From NCBI GenBank assembly GCA_034414595.1, contig DAOULY010000016.1, positions 248,001-312,000 on the forward strand: 64,000 nucleotides of DNA, given 5' to 3'. Both the position numbers and the translations under genes were made by a program. This document shows, in pieces, positions 57,472-64,000 of this stretch (position 1 is the first letter of the stretch; every line of letters begins with the position of its first letter). The stretch comes from DAOULY01 sp034414595 (GTDB taxonomy: Bacteria > Chloroflexota > Dehalococcoidia > SZUA-161 > JAUWZY01). Below the pieces are notes generated by a model. That model ran no database searches, was not told the origin of the DNA, and was given only the letters and a program-made list of their open reading frames with translations.

Positions 57472-58725
57472 TTATCGTTCTTCCTCCCAGTCCAACATCT
57501 GGACTTGGACTCGGTCTCCCTCTTGCACCAATTCCACGTCTTCAGGGACGACCAACAACCCGTTGCCTTTGACCATGGAGTTCAGGATTCCAGAGCCCTG
57601 AGGGCCAGTAAGCCGGGCGAAGTATTGCTCTCCTCGCTTTTCTACGATAGCTCTGGCGAAGAAACGGCGTCCATCTGTATTCTTAATTTGGCTTTCGCTT
57701 ATGGCGGTGATAGTAGGCTTGGCCAAGTTCGTCCTCCCCAGCATCTTGAGTATTGCTGGCCTGGCGAATTCTTCAAAAGAGACCATAGCACTCACCGGGT
57801 TTCCCGGGAGCCCTATATGGGGCACCTTATGCCCATCACTGATGAGAAGACCAAAAGCCAGAGGTCTCCCCGGCTTCATCCGCACTTTCCAGAAGGCGAT
57901 CTCTCCACGTTTTGCCAACACATCCTTGACGACATCGTATTCTCCTACTGAGACTCCGGCTGTGGTGATGAATAGGTCTGAATCCAGCCCGGAGTCTATC
58001 TTGTCCAGCAACGACTGGACGTCATCTCGGGCGATGCCCAGGATCTTGGGGGTGCCGCCATAGCGAAGGACTTGGGCTGCCACGCTAAAGGTGTTACTAT
58101 TATAGATCTTGCCCGCGGGAAGTGGTTCTCCAACATTCACCAGTTCATCGCCTGTGGCCAGGATAGCGATCACAGGGCGCCGGATCACGGAGACAGCAGC
58201 TCGTCCCAACGAAGCGAGCACTCCAAGCTCTTGAGGACGCAGCACTGTTCCCTTCCTCAGCACAAGGGCATCTCGGGCAATATCCTGCCCAGCTTCTCTG
58301 ATATTCAGGTTCAAGGGCACCTCGCGGCATATTCCGATCTCGGTTAACGGTCTCCCCGAGGCCCGACGCTGCTCCTCATCGGTATCCTCAAACTGTACCA
58401 CTGTATCAGCGCCTTTGGGAACCGGGGCTCCAGTCATGATCCTGATGGCAGTGCCTGGAGTGACTTCCTGCTCCGTGATATAGCCGGCAGCAACTTCGCC
58501 AATGACCCGCAGCACCTTCGGAGATGATTCGCTGGCACCCTGGGTGCTGGCGGCCTGAACCGCATAGCCATCCATCGCTGAGTTATCAAGGGGAGGAATA
58601 TCAATGGTAGAGTATACGTCTTCGGCTAGAACCAGCCCCAGGCAGTCCAAGAGTGCTTTTTGCTCTGGCTCCAGGACATTGACATAGCTCAGGATCTTCT
58701 CCTGCGCTTCCTCAACTGTAAGCAT
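57472..58725 (-). CDS. moeA: Molybdopterin molybdenumtransferase MoeA
   Basis: 417 residues. Inserts Mo (or W) into molybdopterin-AMP. Domain order: MoeA-N with PLDNSAMDGYAV near 46, PKGADTVVQFED, TGDELVNVGEPLPAGKIYNSN and TAGVSVGEYDVVKDVL of the MogA-like domain, then GRPLAFG and the LPGNPVSAMVSFEEF block and the C-terminal domain IV. Overlaps mobA by 14 bases, start ATG at 58725 with GTTGAGGAAG inside the frame. Supplies cofactor for enzymes such as the W/Mo enzyme at 32196-34403. Confidence 0.93.
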   Translation of the reverse strand: MLTVEEAQEKILSYVNVLEPEQKALLDCLGLVLAEDVYSTIDIPPLDNSAMDGYAVQAASTQGASESSPKVLRVIGEVAAGYITEQEVTPGTAIRIMTGAPVPKGADTVVQFEDTDEEQRRASGRPLTEIGICREVPLNLNIREAGQDIARDALVLRKGTVLRPQELGVLASLGRAAVSVIRRPVIAILATGDELVNVGEPLPAGKIYNSNTFSVAAQVLRYGGTPKILGIARDDVQSLLDKIDSGLDSDLFITTAGVSVGEYDVVKDVLAKRGEIAFWKVRMKPGRPLAFGLLISDGHKVPHIGLPGNPVSAMVSFEEFARPAILKMLGRTNLAKPTITAISESQIKNTDGRRFFARAIVEKRGEQYFARLTGPQGSGILNSMVKGNGLLVVPEDVELVQEGDRVQVQMLDWEEER

Positions 58726-59308
58726 CGGCCAGCTCCTCGGCTTTCTCCAGATCAGCCTTAGTGTTTATGTTGAAAAAGCTCAGATGCTCAGGGTCGAACC
58801 TGTCAATCTCTCTTTGTTCCACATACCTTACCTTGACCAGATCGAGAAGGCGATAGACTCTTAAATCGCCTTGCTCCATCAGCTCCTCAATCGGAGTCAG
58901 GCAATTCTTAGAATAGACAGCGTGTAGCGGCTCTACCTTGCCCCCTAACCTTGGGACAACGGCATCGAATCCAGAAGAGAGTTCAATCATATAGCGCAGC
59001 AGCTCGGTGTTGAGAAAGGGCATATCGCAAGCGACAACGAGGTTGTGAAAACTCGTTGAGTGCACGAGGCCAGTATAAACTCCACCCAGAGCCCTTTTCC
59101 CTGGATAAAGATCAAAAACCGTGCGCACCTTTGATGTGGGCAAAGTTGCCTCAGCTCCTCTCTTGGCGAAGACCACTATTACCTCTGGGCTCAGTGGAGC
59201 AAGACGTGTGATAACACGCTGAACTAAACTCTCCCCGCTAAGCTGCAGTGAGGTTTTATCCTGTCCCAATCGCAAACTACGTCCGCCAGCAAGGACAATC
59301 GAGGTCAT
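58712..59308 (-). CDS. mobA: Molybdenum cofactor guanylyltransferase MobA
   Basis: 198 residues from the ATG at 59308; a longer frame to 59374 overlaps pheT and is not conserved. Transfers GMP from GTP to molybdopterin to give MGD. Nucleotidyltransferase start SIVLAGGRSLRLGQDKTSLQ, then VFDLYPGKRALGGVYTGL and VVACDMPFLN with the metal-binding Asp, and VVPRLGGKVEPLHAVYSK. With mobB it makes the MGD needed by DMSO-reductase-family enzymes. Confidence 0.9.
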   Translation of the reverse strand: MTSIVLAGGRSLRLGQDKTSLQLSGESLVQRVITRLAPLSPEVIVVFAKRGAEATLPTSKVRTVFDLYPGKRALGGVYTGLVHSTSFHNLVVACDMPFLNTELLRYMIELSSGFDAVVPRLGGKVEPLHAVYSKNCLTPIEELMEQGDLRVYRLLDLVKVRYVEQREIDRFDPEHLSFFNINTKADLEKAEELADAYS

Positions 59309-59345
59309 TGCGCTAGTGGCTGCTTTTGCCCCACCTACTATTTTA

Positions 59346-61742
59346 TCACAATTCGGGCCCTCTGGGAGTAGCACCGAATTCCTTTTTCAGCCTGATTAAG
59401 AGATCTCGATGCGCCTTGTCGACCTCTTCATCGGTCAGGGTATGTGTCGTCGACTGATAACGAAGCGAGAATGCCAGGGATTTCTTCCCCGGCGGCACCT
59501 GCTCTCCTTGATAGACGTCGAACAGTACCACTTGGTCTACCAGAGAGAAACTCTGAATGACCTCTTGTATCTTTCTTGCTGGAAGCTCAGAATCAACAAC
59601 GAGGGCGATGTCTCTAACGATGCTGGGGAATTTGGGCAAAGGACAATACCTGGTAGCTTGAGCAGTGAAAGCCAGGAGCTTTCCGATATCAGCCTCAAAT
59701 AGGGAGACCGGCTGAGATGAGATGTCGAAGCTCTTAGATATCTTCGGGTGCAGCTCTCCAATAAGCCCTATAGTCTCACCATTGCTCACCAGCTCCGCAG
59801 TCCTTCCCGGGAGCAGCAGCATGTCCGTCGCCGGATGGAAGCTGACTTCAATGCCCAGCCCCTGGAACAGGGTGTCCAAGATGCCCTTGGCATCGAAGAA
59901 ATCGAGCATCTCCTCCTTTTCCAGCCAGGAGCGCTCCAGCCTGCGGCCGCCGAGGACTCCAGCCAGTATCTCACGCTCTTCTGGGAGCTCATCTTGCTGA
60001 GGTAAATACACCCTGCCGATCTCAAACAATCTGATGCTGCCCTCCCAGCGTTTCTCGTTGGACGCGAAAGCAGCAAGCAAGCCAGCTCTAAGCGTAGTGC
60101 GAAGATACTCCTGTTCCTTGCTCAGGGGATTGGCCAGACGCAGCGGGTACTGCTCTGGAGCCACCTTTTCCAGCATAGCCGAGCTGGTCAAAGAATAGGT
60201 GATTATCTCCTGCATGCCACAGCCGACGAGAATGTCACCAATCCTCTGCTTCAAGGAAAGAAGTGGGGCGGGTTCTGGCCTGTGTAGTTCTCCCTGAGGC
60301 ATCATGGTGGGGATTTCATCGTAGCCGGTGATTCGAGCTATCTCTTCCACCAGGTCATCAGCAATGCTGATGTCAGTGCGCCAGTATGGAGGGATAGCCA
60401 GAATCTCCGAAGAGCTGACTGATTTGAGATCGAACTCGAGGGAACCGAGCACCCCCGCAATTTGCTCCATGCCTATTTCCAGGCCCAGAACCTTAGCCAC
60501 CCTCTCTGTTGACAGCGGAATGGGTGTTCTCTCTTTTATGCCCGGATAGATGTCGATGATTCCCTTGGCTGCCTTGCCACCGCCCAACTCCAACATGAGC
60601 TGGGTAGCACGGCGCAGCGCCAGCGGTGGCAGTTCGGGGCTCAACTTCTTATCAAAGCGGATAGACGCCTCAGAACGCAAACGCAGTTCGGATGAGGTGC
60701 GGCGCACAGAGTCACTGTTGAAGTTTGCCGATTCAATCAGGACATCTGTTGTCTTCTCGGTGACCTCAGTGAGAACTCCACCCATAATCCCGGCGATCGC
60801 TACTGCATCCTCTCCATCAGCAATGACCAGCATCTGCTCATCGAGGACTCGCTCTACCTCATCGAGTGTGGTCGTCTCTTCGCCAGCCCCGGCCCGGCGC
60901 ACTATTATGCGGCCACCTTTGAGCAGGTGATAGTCGAAAGCATGAAGGGGCTGCCCATACTCCAGCATGACATAATTGGTGATATCTACGATATTGTTGA
61001 TAGGGCGCATGCCGCCGGCGATGAGTCGCTGCTGCATCCAGGACGGTGATGGTGCTATCTTAACTCCAGTGACCAGGCTAGCGCAGTATCGGGGACAGAG
61101 ATCAGGGTCTAGGATCTCCACCGCTGCCATTTCTTCTATCACTGGCCCTTGTTCCTCGTAGTCGGTTTCGGGGAGACGCAATTTGCTTCCTGTCAGGGCC
61201 GCCACCTCCCGAGCGATGCCGAGCATGGAGAGACAATCGGGGCGGTTAGGGGTAGTTTTGATATCGAAGATGACATCGCCGAGGTACTGAGACAGGGAGG
61301 CGCCAACAGGGGCATCTTCGGGCAAGACCATTATGCCGGTATGATCATCGGAGATGCCCAGCTCTCTCTCAGAGCAAGCCATGCCCTCGGAGCGCACACC
61401 TCTGATGGTCGCCGGCTTGAGCACAGCGGTTTGACCGCTATGAGGATCGATGAGTCGAGCCCCGACTCGGGCGAAGGGAACTTTGTCGCCTACCTTGAGG
61501 TTGGGAGCGCCGCTGACCACAGTGACCTGTTCCTGGTCCAAATCTATGGTCGCCAGTTGCAGGCGGTCGGCGTTGGGATGTTTATTTAGGGCAAGTATCT
61601 GCCCGATGTACACATTTTCCCAATCTCCTGTGGTTTCAATGTCACCGACTTCGTTTCCGGACATGGTCAACTTGTCGGCAAGCTCAGCAGCCGACAGAGA
61701 GAAGTCGACATAATCTCGCAGCCATTTGAGGGAAACTCTCAC
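59346..61742 (-). CDS. pheT: Phenylalanyl-tRNA synthetase beta subunit
   Basis: 798 residues, GTG start with AGGAGG upstream. tRNA-binding EMAP-like domain (about 40-150, with HPNADRLQLATIDL), B3/4 editing domain (about 210-375, with NIVDITNYVMLEYGQPLHAFD), B5 (about 395-470), catalytic-like core (480-690) and C-terminal FDX-ACB anticodon-binding domain (705-798). Nine bases after pheS, the usual order. Confidence 0.97.
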   Translation of the reverse strand: MRVSLKWLRDYVDFSLSAAELADKLTMSGNEVGDIETTGDWENVYIGQILALNKHPNADRLQLATIDLDQEQVTVVSGAPNLKVGDKVPFARVGARLIDPHSGQTAVLKPATIRGVRSEGMACSERELGISDDHTGIMVLPEDAPVGASLSQYLGDVIFDIKTTPNRPDCLSMLGIAREVAALTGSKLRLPETDYEEQGPVIEEMAAVEILDPDLCPRYCASLVTGVKIAPSPSWMQQRLIAGGMRPINNIVDITNYVMLEYGQPLHAFDYHLLKGGRIIVRRAGAGEETTTLDEVERVLDEQMLVIADGEDAVAIAGIMGGVLTEVTEKTTDVLIESANFNSDSVRRTSSELRLRSEASIRFDKKLSPELPPLALRRATQLMLELGGGKAAKGIIDIYPGIKERTPIPLSTERVAKVLGLEIGMEQIAGVLGSLEFDLKSVSSSEILAIPPYWRTDISIADDLVEEIARITGYDEIPTMMPQGELHRPEPAPLLSLKQRIGDILVGCGMQEIITYSLTSSAMLEKVAPEQYPLRLANPLSKEQEYLRTTLRAGLLAAFASNEKRWEGSIRLFEIGRVYLPQQDELPEEREILAGVLGGRRLERSWLEKEEMLDFFDAKGILDTLFQGLGIEVSFHPATDMLLLPGRTAELVSNGETIGLIGELHPKISKSFDISSQPVSLFEADIGKLLAFTAQATRYCPLPKFPSIVRDIALVVDSELPARKIQEVIQSFSLVDQVVLFDVYQGEQVPPGKKSLAFSLRYQSTTHTLTDEEVDKAHRDLLIRLKKEFGATPRGPEL

Positions 61743-61750
61743 CGTGCCTC

Positions 61751-62791
61751 CTAAAACTGGCTCAGGAATCTCAGGTCATTACTATAGAACAGACGGATAT
61801 CCTCGATGCCGTATTTGAGCATGGGAATCCGCTCTAGGCCCAGGCCAAATGCGAAGCCAGTGTAGACTTCGGGGTCATAATTCACATGGCGGAAGACATC
61901 AGGATGAACCATCCCGGCGCCCAGGATCTCAATCCAGCCCTTGCCGCTGCAAACTCGGCAGCCAGCGCCCTGACAGGAAAAACAGTCGATGGCTATTTCA
62001 ACGCCGGGCTCAACGAAGGGGAAGTAATCGCAGCGAAAGCGCACCTTCCGCTCAGCGCCGAAAAGACGCCTGGCGAACTCATAGAGCGTACCCTTGAGTT
62101 CGGCGAAGGTGATATTTCGATCCACAGCCAGACCCTCGACCTGGTAGAACATGGACTCATGGGTAGCGTCGGTGGCCTCGTAGCGATAAACTCTCCCTGG
62201 CATTAGCACCCGGAGCGGAGGCTGCCTTTGCTCCATGACCCTGATCTGCATGGGAGAGGTATGAGTTCGCAGTAGCATGGGCCTGTCGCCGGTCGGGGTC
62301 TCATAATCGATCCACAGAGTAGCCCACATATCACGAGCGGGATGGTACTTGGGTATATTGAGTGCCTCGAAGTTATAGTAGTCCCACTCTACCTCAGGAC
62401 CCTCCACCACCTCGAAGCCCATGGAGACGAAGATGTCGCAGATCTGGCGCATTATCTGCGTCGTCGGGTGTAGCCGTCCTAACGGGATAGGGCGACCGGG
62501 AAGGGTGACATCGAGTTTCTCTTGCTCGATGCGGCGGGTAAGCTCTGCTTCCTTGAGCAACTCTTGCTTCTGGGAAAAGCTCTGTTCTAAAGTAGCTTTC
62601 AGCTCATTGGCTGCGGCTCCGACCTCTCGCCTTTCCTCCAGTGGCAGGGAGCTGAGCCCGCGCAGAACCTGAGTTAATGCCCCTTTACGGCCCAGGTACT
62701 TGATGCGCCAGTCTTCGAGCTTTTCCGATTCCTTAATGCCATCGAGCTCCTCTATCGCCTTTGACTTTATTTCCCCGAGCCGGTTGAGCAT
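61751..62791 (-). CDS. pheS: Phenylalanyl-tRNA synthetase alpha subunit
   Basis: 346 residues from the ATG at 62791, where MLNRLGEIKSKAIEEL begins as in the family; a frame to 62857 overlaps the promoter. Class II motifs: GFEVVEGPEVEWDYYNFEALN, RTHTSPMQIRVM, FYQVEGLAVD, the zinc-like CFSCQGAGCRVC, and FGLGLERIPMLKYGI near the C-terminus. Promoter at 62804-62832 leaves a very short leader. Downstream of rplT but separated from it by an opposite-strand gene. Confidence 0.96.
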   Translation of the reverse strand: MLNRLGEIKSKAIEELDGIKESEKLEDWRIKYLGRKGALTQVLRGLSSLPLEERREVGAAANELKATLEQSFSQKQELLKEAELTRRIEQEKLDVTLPGRPIPLGRLHPTTQIMRQICDIFVSMGFEVVEGPEVEWDYYNFEALNIPKYHPARDMWATLWIDYETPTGDRPMLLRTHTSPMQIRVMEQRQPPLRVLMPGRVYRYEATDATHESMFYQVEGLAVDRNITFAELKGTLYEFARRLFGAERKVRFRCDYFPFVEPGVEIAIDCFSCQGAGCRVCSGKGWIEILGAGMVHPDVFRHVNYDPEVYTGFAFGLGLERIPMLKYGIEDIRLFYSNDLRFLSQF

Positions 62792-62803
62792 TTTAACTTC
62801 TCC

Positions 62804-62832
62804 ATTATAGCTCTCAGATAGCAAAGGGTCAA
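62804..62832 (-). promoter_or_regulatory. Promoter for pheST
   Basis: Minus strand TTGACC (62827-62832), 17-base spacer, perfect TATAAT (62804-62809). Start point near 62797, about six bases before the pheS ATG, with GGAG overlapping the start site. Confidence 0.7.
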
Positions 62833-62936
62833 TAACTGAGGTTTGAAACTGGCCCATTTATCTTGACCATTTTCCTCACCCTCCCAAGACATACCCCGAA
62901 AGCTTCGCCTTCGCCACTCCCCTTTGTATGAAGAGG

Positions 62937-62964
62937 TTGACAAAACTTGCTGGGGGCATAGAAT
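62937..62964 (+). promoter_or_regulatory. Promoter for the DUF4064-like membrane gene
   Basis: Perfect TTGACA (62937-62942), 16-base spacer, TAGAAT (62959-62964). Start point near 62971; so the ATG at 62996, with AAGGA before it, is preferred over earlier start codons. Confidence 0.6.
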
Positions 62965-62995
62965 TCTGGGTGTGAGGATCAAGGAAGGACAGTGG

Positions 62996-63346
62996 ATGAA
63001 AGTCGCCGCGATGGTTTTGGGCATAGTTGGTGGGATGTGGGGTGCTCTATTGAGCTTCCTGGTGGCAGCAGTGGCTGGCAGGGTGATGCAAATACTGGGC
63101 GGAGGTTCTGGCCTGACCCTCGCTGGTATAGCTGCTCTCCTGCTGTCAGTCGTGGGCATAGTCGGTGGCGTATTGGTGATGCGGAAGCCGATGGCTGGTG
63201 TCATTATGCTGCTCATCGGGTCTATAGGAATGATTATTATTCTTGCCCATGGCGGTGTCCACTGGGCAGTGATAGTGCCGCTGTTGATGCTGATACTGGC
63301 TGGCCTGCTGGCGCTGGTGGCAAGCAGAAAACGAGTCTCTACGTAG
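62996..63346 (+). CDS. Small membrane protein, DUF4064-like
   Basis: 116 residues from the ATG at 62996. Mostly hydrophobic: helices at about 4-25 (with MVLGIVGGMWGALLSFL), 40-62 (LTLAGIAALLLSVVGIVGGVL), 65-85 and 90-110, ending in a short RKRVST tail. Resembles the four-helix DUF4064 family of unknown function. It stands alone on the plus strand between rplT and pheS with its own promoter, breaking the normal infC-rpmI-rplT-pheST run. No terminator is obvious before rplT's end. Confidence 0.65.
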   Translation: MKVAAMVLGIVGGMWGALLSFLVAAVAGRVMQILGGGSGLTLAGIAALLLSVVGIVGGVLVMRKPMAGVIMLLIGSIGMIIILAHGGVHWAVIVPLLMLILAGLLALVASRKRVST

Positions 63347-63392
63347 CAGGATCAATTTGACTTCTACCAGACTGCTGGCTGCCTGTCGCCTG

Positions 63393-63749
63393 TTAGCTCG
63401 CTTCCCCTTTAGCAAGCTCCACAAGCTGGGAGAAAGCGCTGGGTTCGTTCACTGCGAGGTCGGCGAGCATCTTGCGGTTGATAGCCACGCCAGCTTTGTT
63501 CAGGCCAGCGATGAACCTGCTGTAGGACAGCCCGCCCAGCCTGGCGGCGGCGTTGATGCGCGAGATCCATAGTCGCCTCATGTCGCCCTTGCGCTCACGG
63601 CGGTGGCGATAGGAATAGCTCAAGGACTTGAGCATGGACTCGTGGGCCCGGCGATAGAGGGAATGCTTGGTGCCACGATGGCCTTTAGTCAGCTTCAGTA
63701 CCTTCTTGTGTCGGTGGCGGGTTGTTGTCCCTCCTTTTACCCTGGGCAT
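63393..63749 (-). CDS. rplT: 50S ribosomal protein L20
   Basis: 118 residues, normal size. Begins PRVKGGTTTRHRHKKVLKLTKGHRG; RRERKGDMRRLWISRINAAAR and SYSRFIAGLNKAGVAINRKMLADLA are the family blocks. Binds 23S rRNA early in assembly. Ten bases after rpmI, with the usual infC-rpmI-rplT order. GGAGA lies in front of its ATG. Confidence 0.97.
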   Translation of the reverse strand: MPRVKGGTTTRHRHKKVLKLTKGHRGTKHSLYRRAHESMLKSLSYSYRHRRERKGDMRRLWISRINAAARLGGLSYSRFIAGLNKAGVAINRKMLADLAVNEPSAFSQLVELAKGEAS

Positions 63750-63759
63750 ATCTCTCCTT

Positions 63760-63954
63760 CTATCTGGGCAAGACCTTTTTTATCCGGGACAGATCCGAGG
63801 GATGCAGCGGAATGTTCTCGTCGTATAGTTGCTTCGTCTGCTTGGATTTGTTGCGCCTGAGGTGGCTCCGGCCGCTCTTGGCCCGCATTACCTTGCCACT
63901 ACCAGTTATCTTGAGCCGCTTTTGTAATCCTTTATGAGTCCTGATTTTGGGCAT
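63760..63954 (-). CDS. rpmI: 50S ribosomal protein L35
   Basis: 64 residues. PKIRTHKGLQKRLKITGSGKV, SHLRRNKSKQTKQL and a C-terminal DLSRIKKVLPR are characteristic. Its ATG lies inside the last codons of infC (overlap 23 bases), so translation is probably coupled. Confidence 0.97.
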   Translation of the reverse strand: MPKIRTHKGLQKRLKITGSGKVMRAKSGRSHLRRNKSKQTKQLYDENIPLHPSDLSRIKKVLPR

Positions 63955-64000
63955 TGCTTTGGCCTTTAGATTTTTTGCTCATTGGTGCCAGAATGAGGCT
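63932..64000 (-). CDS. infC: Translation initiation factor IF-3, C-terminal end only
   Basis: The last 22 codons of a minus-strand frame entering at 64000: SLILAPMSKKSKGQSNAQNQ and then DS and stop. The ILAP segment corresponds to the family's final beta strand (VLAP-K), followed by a hydrophilic tail. The position in front of rpmI-rplT fits infC. The stop (63932-63934) is inside rpmI. Confidence 0.75.
   Translation of the reverse strand, partial: SLILAPMSKKSKGQSNAQNQDS

Noticed and set aside
1..64000. tRNA, rRNA, CRISPR arrays, insertion sequences, prophage genes
   Set aside because: None seen: gaps are short, and no transposase, integrase, spaced repeats or cloverleaf tRNA sequences were recognised by eye.

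Overview
The window reads as a chromosomal segment from an anaerobic bacterium, most likely a Chloroflexota of the Dehalococcoidia type. This rests on inference from gene content and order: oxygen-sensitive Fe-S enzymes (class I fumarase, radical SAM proteins), W/Mo enzymes with bis-MGD cofactor genes, a URO-D/corrinoid-type protein, a 2-hydroxyacyl-CoA dehydratase-activator-like protein, and compact overlapping operons with many GTG/TTG starts. There are no rRNA, tRNA or CRISPR loci, no transposases and no phage genes.

Layout. 1-11.2 kb: end of a NuoE-like gene, two DUF5343 paralogues (646-1329 and 10502-11191), a URO-D family protein, a 707-residue dehydratase-activator-like protein, RtcB ligase with archease facing a Mut7-C nuclease-like protein, then a radical SAM enzyme, NAD kinase, an acetyltransferase and a Nudix hydrolase. 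11.4-23.0 kb: one long minus-strand operon for C4/C6 acid metabolism. In order of transcription it encodes an acyl-CoA carboxylase beta subunit, aconitase-type large and small subunits, isocitrate dehydrogenase, malic enzyme, fumarase alpha, an Fe-S and a flavoprotein subunit of a soluble fumarate reductase/succinate dehydrogenase-like enzyme, a di-[4Fe-4S] protein, an acyl-CoA dehydrogenase and fumarase beta. The operon runs into a 166-bp inverted-repeat element (11430-11595) that can fold into a multi-branched structure.

23.0-26.6 kb: folP-folK-PTPS, where the PTPS homologue carries the dual-function CExxHGH motif, then Trm112, two tandem isochorismatase-like proteins and an FmdB-type zinc ribbon. 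26.6-36.2 kb: the most unusual block. It holds an SDR, acetone-carboxylase gamma/beta/alpha homologues, an acetylene-hydratase-like W/Mo enzyme and a protein with an isolated phosphohistidine (PEP-utilizer) swivelling domain. I infer an ATP-dependent carboxylation pathway for a ketone or similar substrate.

36.4-55.7 kb: housekeeping genes. These are comM/yifB, a small zinc ribbon, PAC2, trehalose genes otsB and otsA (convergent, overlapping), alaS-ruvX, and a shikimate operon (aroE, mscS, aroC, a TIM-barrel isomerase-like gene, an aroK-aroB fusion) continuing into a ClC transporter, a heme farnesyltransferase-like protein and tgt. A 46-residue basic protein, a second radical SAM enzyme and acylphosphatase follow. 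55.7-64.0 kb (minus strand): infC-rpmI-rplT, interrupted by an opposite-strand membrane gene, then pheS-pheT, mobA-moeA-mobB, a DUF362 protein and an unknown protein. The MGD genes could serve the W/Mo enzyme at 32.2-34.4 kb.

Most promoters I can see have a good -10 preceded by TGC or TG, and several lie so close to the start codon that the mRNAs should be leaderless or nearly so.
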